64,000 nucleotides of DNA, from the NCBI GenBank assembly GCA_002964805.2, contig PUDQ02000080.1, positions 1 through 64,000 of the forward strand. Direction: 5' to 3'. This document shows positions 1 to 9,516 of this stretch, piece by piece (position 1 is the stretch's first letter; every line of letters begins with the position of its first letter). A program made the translations under genes and the position numbers. The DNA is from Trametes villosa (lineage: Eukaryota; Basidiomycota; Agaricomycetes; Polyporales; Polyporaceae). Below the pieces are notes generated by a model, which ran no database searches, was not told where the DNA came from, and saw nothing but the letters and a program-made list of their open reading frames with translations.

Positions 1-2704
1 ATTCCGAGAGAACAATGGCTTTGCTTTCGTCGTGGTCGACGACCACTTGAATTGCGTCGAACCCGTTGGATAAAGGGAGTCCAGTGACGTAGTCCATTGT
101 TATCGTGCCGAACGGCCTTGTTGATCCGCTGTGTGGGATAGGCATCATTCCAGGTTTGGTGGGGTGTGTATTGACCTTGGCAGTTTGGCAGGTTGCGCAT
201 CCTTTGACGTATTGGGTGATGAAGTGTCGCATGCCTGGCCACCAGTATTCTCGGTTGACGAGTTCGAATGTTTTTTGGATTCCGGGATGTCCCATGACCG
301 CTGGTTCGTGATGTAGGCGGACTACTTCTCGGCGGATATTATCTTCGGGTGGGACATAGACTTTCCCTTTGAAGAGAACAATGCCGTCGTCCATGCGCCA
401 GTCGGTCTTGGTTCCAAAAATAGGTTCCTTCTTGAGGTGCCACGCTCCATTGGTTGAGTCCATGACTGATTTGTCACGAGAAGTGGTGCTGCGGATTAAT
501 TCCTGGAGGTCAACGTGGACTGCATTGGCGAATAGATCTCCTGGGATCATAGTGACTTCTTCGTTATCGTGGTCTCCTGGGTCGTGGTCCGGTCTTCTGG
601 ATAGAGCATCGGCTTGGACCAGGCTTTTTCCTGGTAGGTGTCTGATGACGTAGTTGAATTCGGATAAGAAGTTGCTCCATCGTGCTTGTCTTCGGTTGAG
701 TTTTCTAGCACTGCGCCAATATGTCAAGTTCTTGTGGTCTGACAGGATTTCTACGGGTTGTTTGGCGCCCTCGATGTAGTGTCTCCATGTTTCCAGTGCT
801 CGGATGATGGCGAGAAGTTCGCGGTCGTAGATCTGGTAGTTGCGTTCGGTTTCGGTAAAGGATTTTGATAGATATGCACAGGGGTGCCATATCCCTTCCT
901 CCCCTTTTTGCCTCAACACCGCTCCGGTGGCGACTTTGGACGCGTCGCACTCGATTTGGAATGGTTTTGATACATCCGGTTGAAGCAAAATAGGCTCCTC
1001 GATGAAGCGCTTCTTGATGTCTTGGAATGCTTGTTCGCATGCGGGGGTCCACTTCCATGGGTTATCCTTCCGAGTTAAGTCGTTAAGGGGTCTTGCTAGG
1101 TCGGCGAATCCTCGTATAAACCTCCGATAGAAGTTCGCAAATCCTAGGAAGCTTTGGACTTGTTTGACTGTTGTTGGAGTGGGCCAGTCCTTTAGTCCGT
1201 CGAGCTTGACTGGGTCCATTGATACTTGTCCTGGCGACACGATTGCCCCTAGGAATTCTACCCGTTGAACTTCAAACTCGCATTTCTCTGCCTTGAGGTA
1301 TAGATCGTTGTCGCGTAGTCGTTCGATTACTAGCCGCGTGTGTTTGCGTAGATCTTCGAGGTTGTCAGAGAAGAGTAGGATATCGTCCATATAGATTACT
1401 AGCCATCCTTCTGACAGATAGTCGTGAAAGATGGCGTTCATCATGGTTTGGAAGGTTGCGGGGGCGTTGCAGAGCCCAAAGAACATAACTGTTGGTTCGA
1501 ACAGTCCTCGAGGGGTTTTGAACGCTGCCTTCCATTGGTCGCCTTCCTTGATACGGACATTGTTGTATCCTGCTCGAACATCGAGTTTGGTGAAGTATTT
1601 CGCTCCGCCTAGCTTGTCAAATAGGTCGGATATGAGTGGTAGAGGTCCTGCGTCCTTGATCGTTCCATCATTGAGGTATCGGTAGTCTTGGACTGGTCGT
1701 AGTGAGCCATCCTTCTTTTTGACGAAGAAGAATGGTGATGCCATTGGTGATTTGGAGGGTCGTATATAACCTTTGGCGAGGTTTTCGTCCACGAACTTGT
1801 CGAGTTCTCCTCGTTCCGCTGGGGATAATGGAATAATCTTGCAGTCGCGAGGTACAAATTCTGCCTTTAGCTTGATGTCATGGTCCCATGGTCTTGTAAT
1901 GGGCATGCGCTCCGCGGATTTCTTGTCAAAAACGTCTCGTAGGTCCAGCAAATATTCTGGCAGTAGTTCTTCGAGTGTCTTGACCTTTTGCCCTTCGTGC
2001 GCCTTGATTGCTAGATTGGTTGACATTGTTGCTCGTCCGATAGTGAGGTCTTTGGATTGTTGTCTGAGAGAATTCAAGATCGTATTGGCTTGGACGTTCC
2101 AGGTATCGTCGTCTTCTAGATCTTCCGAGGTTCTCCTGATGAATTGATGGACCCCTTCTGGATCTGCTGTTGTCGTTCGTGGTAGTCCCCACATTGGGAC
2201 TCCTGGTGGGGGGTCGTGATGTTGCTGGTATTCTCGACGGAGTTGTTGTTTCTTGATAATCTTCGGGTCAAACTCGAAATGTCCCGAGTCCCAATTGACC
2301 TTTGGATTGTATCGTCGGATCCATGGAATGCCTAGGATGGCGTCGTCCCGTCCTAGGTCGGCGACGTAGAAGTTCGTGGGTAGTTCGTGTCCTCGGACCA
2401 CGAAGTTGGATTCCACTCGGTGGGTGACTTCTCCAATGGTGTTAATGCTGTCGTCCGCGTTTCGGAATCGGATTGGTTTTGGTAGTTTGACCGTAGGGAG
2501 ATTATATTGATTTACGATGCGACGGTTGAGGATTGTTGCATCCGCGCCTGAGTCGAATAGGGCTCGGATTCCGACGACTTTGGGTCCACACTCAACATAT
2601 CCGGATAGCAGGTATGCATTTCTGCGCTGCTGGCCGATAGTTACAAATGAGATGGTGTAGTCCCAGCTACAGGACGAGACGGGCGCCGGGTCCGTTCGTC
2701 CTCC
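1..2704 (-). CDS. pol: Pol polyprotein (protease, RT, RNase H, integrase), partial
   Basis: An open frame of about 900 codons from the gag stop to the window edge. It starts without its own ATG, in the -1 frame of gag. Domains in order: aspartic protease with FDSGADAT near 2540; reverse transcriptase with the YMDD site near 1390; RNase H with the IECDAS and YDREL motifs near 950 and 830; an integrase HHCC zinc finger (LHHEP, then CATCQTAK) at about 195-330; and the start of the integrase catalytic core (TMDYVTGLP) near 95. No stop codon interrupts the frame. The integrase C-terminus, and any chromodomain, lie off the window. Confidence 0.92.
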
Positions 2705-4539
2705 TAAAAATCCAAGCCGTCTTCTTCGTCGTCGTTATCTCCTAGGGCTACGACACCGATTTCCATTTCTTCGGCACCGTCCGATTCGTCTTCCTTGATA
2801 GCACGTGTCTTGGTGGTAGGACCTTTCTTCTTGGGGCAGTTCGCTGCACGATGTCCGGGCTCCCGACAGTAGAAGCATTTGTTCTCCTTCAGGAGTTGTT
2901 GTCGAGTCTTCGGATCCATTCGTGTGTTGGTGTTGATTGCGCGAACTTTCGGATTGTCCCCTCGTTTCTTGAAGTTGGTTTTTAGACCTTGATAGTCGTC
3001 CACCTCGCGGTTTGTCCTCCATCCCCTCTCAATGTGTATAACTCTGTCAATGAGTTCGTGCATCGTGGTGGGAGCGGGGTATATGAGGACGAGCTTGGTG
3101 CGGAAGTATTGCGGTAGCTTGGTCTTGTACAAGGTTTGTTGAGCGTGATCGTCGTTGATTCTTGCTCTGACGCATAAGTCGAAGAACTTCGAGTTGAACT
3201 TGAAGAGATCTTCCTTCGGGTTGTACTTCAGGGTGGCTAGTTCCACTGAAGCCTTGCCCTGAGGGTCTATTTCGCCAAAGACCAGGCGAAAATCGGCAAC
3301 CCATTGTCTCCAAGTTCCGAATCCGAGTGGAGCGCCATGCTCGTCTTCTCCATTTGCTGCGTCAACCTTGGCTTCGGCCCACCAATGGGTATCGCCTCGC
3401 ATGTATGAGAGTGCTGAGACGATCTTTGATGTGTCGTTAGGATAGTCTTGGGGGCGACTGAGGAATAAGAGTTGAAGGTCCGTGAGGAACTCGTTGGCCT
3501 TGGAGCGATCTCCCATGAAGACCTCGGGTTCTTTGACCTTGCTCTTGTGTCCTGGGTTGACTTGTCCTGGAGCGTTGCCTTGTGCGTTTGCTCCTGGTTG
3601 TCCACCGCCGTGTGGTCCTCCTCCGCCTCCTCCTCCTCCTGGTGGTCCGCCGCCTGGTCCTCCGCCGCCTGGTCCTCCGCCTCCTGGTGGTCCTTCTCCT
3701 CCTGGAGGTCCTCCGCCTCGTGCTCTTTCTCCATATGGATCGTCTTCGTCTTCGTCTCCGGATCTGCCTCCTCCTCCTCCACCGTGAGGTTCTCCTCCTG
3801 GTGGTCCGCCACCTCCTTGAGGGTCGTCGTCATCCCCTGGTGGTTGAGGGGCTCGTGATGTTGTTCCCCGTCCAGCCCTTACGGCCGTCGTGAACGGCGC
3901 TGCCGTGCTTGCTGTCGGGGCCGGTTGCGTGATTGTTGATACTGATGTCATTGTATCCTCGACGCGCTTGAGAGTTTCCGTGAATTCTCGTGCGGGTATT
4001 CTGACCCCAATTGGCGTTGTGGGTCTAATGGTTCGTAGGTTGTCCGGTTCGGGACTGGCTTGTCTTTCTTGAGAAGGGTCTTCTCCGCCGAAGTCTTCTT
4101 CTTCTGTGGCTGGTTCGGATGCAGATGCCGGTGATCGCTCGGGATCACTGATCGGCGTGTTCGGGTTTCTGAGATATTCAACTCCTACCAGAGGAGATGG
4201 GGCTGGTGTTTCTGCGACTGGGGTCCTTGGGGATATTGCGCTTGTCCGTCGATGAGTCGATGGTCTAGGAGAGGGAGTAGGAGTGGTTGAAGTGGAAGGT
4301 TTGGTTTCGATGTATTTCTCGCCTTCTCCTGTGGTGACGTTGTCTGTTTTGGAGCAAGCGAAGAATCCTTGTTTGCTGACGACTCTTTTGTTTAGTCGAT
4401 GAGGACAGGGTTGGTATTTGCAGAGTTGGAATTCCCTTTCTTGAGGAGCCCAGTGAATGTCTTTATGTGTGTTGTCGTTGAAGTAGTGGTCTCTGGTCTT
4501 GCAAGGGAGTCTATCCTTCGGGATGATGTCCGTGGTCAT
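2704..4539 (-). CDS. gag: Gag polyprotein with CCHC zinc knuckle
   Basis: A 611-residue Gag, the structural protein of the retrotransposon particle. The N-terminal 200 residues are Ser/Thr/Pro-rich. A long Gly-Pro tract follows (about residues 235-335). Next comes a retrotransposon Gag domain (about 350-500) with the conserved WW-containing helix segment, then a CCHC knuckle reading CFYCREPGHRAANC near residue 555, which binds RNA. The C-terminus is acidic. The frame ends in TAG preceded by five T residues, and pol lies in the -1 frame. The Gly-Pro tract produces long spurious Pro- and Trp-rich ORFs on the opposite strand. Confidence 0.93.
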   Translation of the reverse strand: MTTDIIPKDRLPCKTRDHYFNDNTHKDIHWAPQEREFQLCKYQPCPHRLNKRVVSKQGFFACSKTDNVTTGEGEKYIETKPSTSTTPTPSPRPSTHRRTSAISPRTPVAETPAPSPLVGVEYLRNPNTPISDPERSPASASEPATEEEDFGGEDPSQERQASPEPDNLRTIRPTTPIGVRIPAREFTETLKRVEDTMTSVSTITQPAPTASTAAPFTTAVRAGRGTTSRAPQPPGDDDDPQGGGGPPGGEPHGGGGGGRSGDEDEDDPYGERARGGGPPGGEGPPGGGGPGGGGPGGGPPGGGGGGGGPHGGGQPGANAQGNAPGQVNPGHKSKVKEPEVFMGDRSKANEFLTDLQLLFLSRPQDYPNDTSKIVSALSYMRGDTHWWAEAKVDAANGEDEHGAPLGFGTWRQWVADFRLVFGEIDPQGKASVELATLKYNPKEDLFKFNSKFFDLCVRARINDDHAQQTLYKTKLPQYFRTKLVLIYPAPTTMHELIDRVIHIERGWRTNREVDDYQGLKTNFKKRGDNPKVRAINTNTRMDPKTRQQLLKENKCFYCREPGHRAANCPKKKGPTTKTRAIKEDESDGAEEMEIGVVALGDNDDEEDGLDF

Positions 4540-4553
4540 ACACTCGGGTACGA

Positions 4554-5210
4554 CTAGTATTGGGTGTATGGGGTGTGGCTATACACGTTCCTCGTTGCGA
4601 CCCACTGGAGGTAGATGTTCTTGGCCGTGAATAGAGCTTGTCCTGAGCTGAGTACGACGGGATAGATTGGGTCCGTAGACTGAAGATTTGTCCACCGACT
4701 ATGGTTTGCTCGGATTTCTTCTTCCAGGTAGATCCCGAAGTTGTTGAGAATATAGTCGTTGTCTCGATTAACCGGTGGTTCGCCGCGGAAGATTCGAAGT
4801 GCCTCTCGGTAATGGAATACAGCGTCTTGTAGATGGCGCGAAATAAGCGGGTCTACTTCTGGCCTGAATTGGATAGGGTCGTGGAAGTATGTTGCTGCGT
4901 TGAGCGCGCCAATTAGTTGTGATTCGAAGATGAGTGGGTCAAAGACGAGTTCTTCTTCGTCGTTCGCGGGGTCGGGTGATGATTCCGGTTCTTCGATGAC
5001 TGAAGGGTCAACGTATTCGTCGATTGATCGAGTGAGTTCTTCGTCAGAGAACTGAACGTTCCTGATGTCGAGTTGATCGTAGTTGAAGCCTGGGATGTGC
5101 TCTGGACGTTCAGCGGCCTCTTCAAGGGTCGCGATAGTGTGCGGACGCGGAGGTAGTTCTTGATGGTACCAGTACGGAGATGCTGGTCGGATTGGCTGGG
5201 GACTCCACAC
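4554..5210 (-). CDS. Gypsy ORF0, small acidic protein upstream of gag
   Basis: A 218-residue ORF between the LTR and gag, ending 14 nt before the gag start. It is rich in Asp, Glu, Pro and Tyr and has no zinc knuckle, signal peptide or membrane segment. I recognise no domain. Position and length suggest an extra leader ORF of the element, expressed from the same RNA as gag. A structural or regulatory role is a guess. It could also be an N-terminal extension of gag split off by a stop codon. Confidence 0.6.
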   Translation of the reverse strand: MWSPQPIRPASPYWYHQELPPRPHTIATLEEAAERPEHIPGFNYDQLDIRNVQFSDEELTRSIDEYVDPSVIEEPESSPDPANDEEELVFDPLIFESQLIGALNAATYFHDPIQFRPEVDPLISRHLQDAVFHYREALRIFRGEPPVNRDNDYILNNFGIYLEEEIRANHSRWTNLQSTDPIYPVVLSSGQALFTAKNIYLQWVATRNVYSHTPYTQY

Positions 5211-5384
5211 GTGAAGTTCTTCTTCCTCAAAGAGAGGATTCGAGAATGGTCCGGAACGGACAGATGTTTCGGATGGTGACGACGTGGTGGGCGAGTTGTG
5301 GAGTCGACGGAGTGGGGCTAGTAACGCTCGGGTTACACGCCTACGAAGTTGAGCCCTTACACCGCTACGAGGTGAGGGATCCAG

Positions 5385-5395
5385 AGTTTCGATCT
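5385..5395 (-). other. Self-primer type primer-binding site
   Basis: Two bases inside the LTR the element strand reads AGATCGAAACT. The exact complement, AGTTTCGATCT, lies on the same strand at 5501-5511, where transcription should start 29-35 nt downstream of the TATA box. The 11-nt length and placement match the self-priming of Tf1/sushi-type elements, where the mRNA 5' end folds back as primer. I found no convincing tRNA 3'-end complement with TGG at the expected place. Confidence 0.65.
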
Positions 5396-5539
5396 AATGT
5401 TAAGATAACACTTGAAGTGGCGTTCGAGCGCACTCAAAGGGTTATAAATAACAAGTAGATTGAGGAGTCAAGAGTATGAGTTGTTACAGGATGAAACAGG
5501 AGATCGAAACTGGGGAAAAGAGAGGGAGAGAGGGGGTCC

Positions 5540-5546
5540 TTATATA
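5540..5546 (-). promoter_or_regulatory. TATA box of the gypsy LTR
   Basis: TATATAA on the element strand, followed at normal distance by the predicted RNA 5' end that pairs with the primer-binding site. Confidence 0.6.
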
Positions 5547-5618
5547 CTGTGGGGGAAGGATCTGCGCAGCAGATCCGCAGTGAAGCGCAGCACTGCTGCA
5601 GCACGTCCGCAGTCAGTA

Positions 5619-5723
5619 TGAGTCAGGTCTGAGCTAAGTATAGTACACCGCAGTCAGGATGAGTCATGAGGAGTCAGGACGAGTCATATGGACTAAATAT
5701 AGGGGCTGAGTCAGAATGAGTCA
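5619..5723. promoter_or_regulatory. Cluster of TGACTCA (bZIP-type) sites in U3
   Basis: Four exact TGAGTCA/TGACTCA heptamers lie at 5619-5625, 5660-5666, 5707-5713 and 5717-5723, with several GAGTCA near-copies between them. This is the binding motif of Gcn4/Cpc1 and AP-1 bZIP factors. The cluster lies upstream of the LTR TATA box and about 220-320 bp from the start codon of the next gene to the right. Confidence 0.5.
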
Positions 5724-5940
5724 GGTCGAGTCATTGGCCGTATTAGGAACCGAGGATGAAATTGTAACAGCGACCACGGCGCGAAGCTCGGCGGAGAGAC
5801 AGGAGGCGTGAGTGCGTGGGAAGCGGCCGCGCGGGCTTTTGCGCGCAACCGGGGCGGCGGACGGTCGGCACGCGCGCAGCTTTTTTCGTACTCTGTGCTC
5901 CTACCGTCATCCACCCCCTGCGCCCGCTGGCTTACTCTGT

Positions 5941-7802
5941 ATGGCAGACCTCTTTCGCGGCTATCCGCGACCCAAAGGGTATCCCGAGCGGCCCCGAGGT
6001 TTCGTACCGCTGGACGGAGATCACGAGCGGGGGTATTCCGACGCCTTGAAGGACGTTTGTTTCGAATGCGCTGGCCCCATGCCCGAGGAGTTCGAATGCC
6101 GCAAGGGTCACCGGGTGGGCCAAGTGGTGGCCCTGTCCTTTAAAGAGGGCTTCGCGGGGGCGCACTACGGACGCGTGGGTACAGCGAGCACATCGCCATG
6201 CAACCGGTACTGACCACATAAGTCTGCAGTGCACAGTGAAGATGGGCGACAAAGTCTGTGGGAACGTATATTACCCGGAACAACCAGGGCCGTCGGACGC
6301 GGACTTGCGAAGGATCGAAGATCAACGCGAAGAGGACCGGCGACTGCGACAAGCACACATGACGGCACGCCGCCGGAGCGTGGGGGGCGCGGGCGCGCCA
6401 GCGACTGGGGGACCAAAGGCCCGAGGAGGGCGCAAGAAGGCCAACAGCGGAGCGTTCGGCGTAAGCATTAGACTGGCGCAGCCGCGTCCCGATGTCTGCT
6501 CACAACGTATTGCCAGGTCATTGGCAATCTTCTAGATAGCTCCGTGAGTAGCCTGGGCATGTGTCGGAGGCACTGTCTAATCTTCGATGACACAGGTACG
6601 CCACGCCGAGGCAGAAGGCGCACCTGCGGCGGGGAGGCGCGACATCCTGTTCGTGCTGTGGGTCCAGGTAAGTGGCGTTCTCGCGATAGGATATGCCCGC
6701 CTCAAACGCGCATCGTATAGGCCGGAGAGTTGCCCATCGAGACGCAGGTCACCGTAAGCGCGAAGAACGACATATGTCTCGGCGACCTGGATTGGGTTCT
6801 CGAAGCATGCCCGGCGGATTCCGTCAGCATCTTCGAGAACTGGCTGTTCGACGTCGGGCAATGGGAGTTGGTGCAGGACGTAACGAGCCGGATCCGCGTG
6901 GAGAGCACCCAAGATCGAGTGTTCATCCGAACGCTTGGCCTACAGTGCATCGGTCTCGGACATCAGCTGTCCTTGTTCGAGAAGAAAAACAACTGGGCTC
7001 GTTCGGCACGGCAGCCCAAGCAGCCGCGCGCCGGATATTCCGGGCGCGGAGTGACGCTGGTGATGTGGACTCAGGTGGGACCCGCGCACTTAATCGGGCT
7101 GGAGCGCTGACGCCGCCCGAGCAGGATACCTCATGGCCCGTAAAGTCCCGTGTCCAGACCACGATGGAAGGAGGGCAGGAGATCATAGGGCAGCACTTAC
7201 CCCACGAGGTCCTCGGTCAGCTAGAGCCGTGCTTCTGGGACGACCATCACACCGAGTGGAAGCCCTACCGGCCGGACGAGAATCATAACTTTCGTGTGTA
7301 CGGCGAGGCGGGCGCGCTGCTGCTGAGACGTGCAGATCTCGTCGAGCTTGTCGGGCTTGGGGAGATATTGGGCATTCTTGAAGATGCACGGGCCATGCGC
7401 GATAGTGCGCGCGAAGATGCTCTCAAGGAGGCTCGCTACACGGGGCAAGCCGCTCAGGTAACTCTCCTTGCTGTGCCGTACAGGATGTGACTAACGACGG
7501 GCACACGAGCGCAGGAAGAGTACCACCGGGAGAACATGGACGCACGGGTTCGATCGCCCTCACTGGAAATCCTCGACGGCCCGCCGCCGGGGTACACGAA
7601 GTCCAAGCGCCCGCGCTCGCCTTCGCTGGAGTGGGTAGAGGGCCCGAGCACCATATCGGTGAAGCGGCAACGCACGCGCTCTCCATCCCTGGAGTGGGTG
7701 GACGAACAACCGGCCTGTTCGGCGAAACGCAAAGGCAAGCAGCGCGCGCGCACCGTCCCTGGGAAAGGGTCTTCCGCGCGCTCGCCGGACTGGGTGTTCT
7801 GA
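5941..7802 (+). CDS. Unrecognised 512-aa protein with C-terminal RSPSLE repeats (7 exons)
   Basis: Exons 5941-6174, 6230-6460, 6517-6543, 6596-6667, 6721-7074, 7125-7457 and 7515-7802 join in phase 0 throughout, with 49-57 bp introns and standard GT-AG ends. Exon 3 encodes only nine residues. The product starts MADLFRGYP and has a Cys/His group in its first 80 residues (CFEC, then CRKGH) that could bind a metal. A charged Arg/Lys linker follows, then a mixed middle with FENWLFDVGQWEL. The basic C-terminus carries three copies of RSPSLE(W/I) and ends SPDWVF. The RSPSLE repeats resemble phosphorylation or docking sites. I recognise no family. No signal peptide or membrane segment is visible, and the basic tail suggests a nuclear location. 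A gypsy LTR ends 171 bp upstream of the start. Confidence 0.75.
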
Positions 7803-8617
7803 AGTTCGCATATGCGTATTGTATCTGGCATCGCTACTGATAATACAGCAGGCCGTGCTATGTATGGTCGAACCGTGGGGCAGGGCTTCGGGATGGACGT
7901 AGAGGGAGATGCACGCGGCGTACGGTGGTAGCGGTATCGTAATTGGTCGCTGGGTTATGGTCGAGGGAGGAATGAACATGCACTGTGGCGGGGACAAGGT
8001 GTGTAGCATTGGTGATCGTCGCGGGATGCGGTGACGTAGCCGGGCTTGGCAGCAGGCACGAGGTGCCGGCATATAAGCTATTGACCGCAGGACGCCCGAG
8101 AAGCGGTGCCTATTGATCGGTGCCTGACCGAGTCGATCGTGGGGAAGCATCCCCCACTGATCGCCATGTTTATTCTGCAGACTGAATGTGGCAGGACGAT
8201 AGGCAACTACAGTATGGTGAGGGACCGGGGTGCATTTGGAGGCCGCGCGGGAGGGCGTCAGCATGGGCCGCGGTCGCAAGTACTTCTGCTGCTGAGGGTT
8301 AAGTCCTTCGGGGCCGCCTGGCAGCTGCGGTAGGCGGGTAACTCACACCTTACGAGCTGTCTGCGCGTAGGTATGCGCAGGCTGAGGTACGTGCGGAAGC
8401 GTGGTGACGGTAGGTAGTGCATCACAAGCGTGCGCGCTGGCGCCAGCACCACGGTCATGCAAGTGTACGGGACGATTGGCACGAACACGCGGCGCGACGC
8501 CGGAAGGAACACTGCGCGCGGATATCGCACGAAAGCGTTGAGACGTACCTAGTACATCACCCTGACGGATAGGTTGCAATCATGCACCTTGTAGGACGGT
8601 CAATTCGATTCGCGAAG
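7803..8617. other. Intergenic stretch, no supported gene
   Basis: ORFs on both strands are short and show no usable splice pattern or protein-like composition. It probably holds the 3' end of the upstream gene and the promoter of the next. Confidence 0.5.
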
Positions 8618-8624
8618 TATTTAA
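8618..8624 (+). promoter_or_regulatory. Probable TATA box (TATTTAA)
   Basis: It lies 80 bp before the chosen ATG of the following gene. The expected RNA start, about 30 bp on, falls at or just after an upstream in-frame ATG at 8644, which favours the ATG at 8704. Confidence 0.4.
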
Positions 8625-8703
8625 GTGAGGGCGCGTGGCTGGAATGCGCGCGCCAGACCTTGACCTTCAACCACCACCATCCACTACCACTCACCGCCGC
8701 AAG

Positions 8704-9248
8704 ATGCGTATGTCATTCGGACTGGGTCTACGGCACTACCAGGTACGTTTGGCGGGGCTGATTGGAGCTACTAACTGCTTGAGATGCGCGAACAAAACTG
8801 ACAGCTGGGCAGGCCGTGAAGGGCGTTATGTGCGACGACGACACGGCGTTCACCGGTTTCGGAGTGGAATTCGACGCCTTTGTCGAGGTAAGTAGCACGA
8901 CCTGTGCGGAGCCGCGCTCATCGGCGCGCAGGCTCTTTACGCTCTGGGCTTCCGCCCGGTGGCCACGACGGGGACGCGGATTCAGTTGATCACCCCGGAG
9001 ACCGTCCACACGGGCGGCGGCATGCTCCTTCTGGACGCTCCCCTCGAAGGTTTCTGGATGCCGCACGAATATGCGGGGTAAGCACGGCGTTCGTTTTCGC
9101 GCGCCCTGGTCACTGACACTCCTGCAGGACGGCTGAAATACTGGAGGGGGTGTATGGATGGCAGTCGTCGACGTTCATCCTCGTGCCCGACCTGGAGGAT
9201 CTCCTGGGTACGCAGATGGGGTGCATCGAGATCGTGCGCGGCGAGTAA
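8704..9248 (+). CDS. Unrecognised 126-aa protein (4 exons)
   Basis: Exons 8704-8742, 8813-8887, 8932-9077 and 9128-9248 join cleanly, with introns of 70, 44 and 50 bp. The product starts MRMSFGLGL and ends CIEIVRGE. It is a compact, mixed-charge, probably soluble protein with short hydrophobic strands, and has no signal peptide, membrane helix or motif I know. An in-frame ATG at 8644 would add 20 Pro/Thr-rich residues. It is on the same strand as the unknown 512-aa gene upstream, but no shared motif links them. Confidence 0.65.
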
Positions 9249-9449
9249 AGGTGATAGGGCAATGTCTTTGTAGGAATAGGGTCGTGCTTTCGTGTTAGTC
9301 GCTGACTTGTGATGTCGCTATCTTGCTATACGTCAATTTGCTGCCCGCTATAACGCGCGTGCGTGTCGGGCAAACGAAATACCATTGCAACGGGCGGGGT
9401 TACAAGTATCTAAAGACAAGCGGGCGGGACTGTGCTACGCGGCGGCGGA

Positions 9450-9516
9450 TGGCGTATCGTAAGGAAAGCGAGACTTGGGCGACTGGCGTATCGTAACGAA
9501 AGGGAGACTTGCGCAC
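9450..9516. repeat. Tandem duplication, about 34 bp x 2
   Basis: Two adjacent copies, each starting TGGCGTATCGTAA, differ at a few positions. Confidence 0.7.

Larger units (their letters stand above)
1..5769 (-). mobile_element. Ty3/gypsy LTR retrotransposon, truncated by the window edge
   Basis: In element order (right to left) the sequence shows an LTR, a primer-binding region, ORF0, gag and pol. Pol order is protease, reverse transcriptase, RNase H, integrase, which is the Ty3/gypsy (Metaviridae) order. All three reading frames are open, so the copy looks young and possibly active. The distal integrase end, the 3' LTR and the second target duplication lie outside the window. CpG is normal here, unlike the decayed island at 57-64 kb. 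Confidence 0.93.
5398..5769 (-). repeat. 5' LTR of the gypsy element
   Basis: The 372-bp block begins TGTTA and ends TAACA, the short inverted termini typical of Ty3/gypsy LTRs. On the element strand a TATATAA box lies at 5540-5546. The predicted RNA start is about 30 nt downstream, near 5511, so U3 is about 5512-5769 and R-U5 about 5398-5511. U3 carries several TGACTCA-type sites. The partner LTR is outside the window, so the ends rest on termini and layout, not on an LTR alignment. Confidence 0.75.

Noticed and set aside
3472..3893. Long plus-strand ORFs rich in Pro, Ser/Trp or Leu
   Set aside because: They are antisense shadows of the Gly-Pro tract of gag, which lacks stops in all frames.
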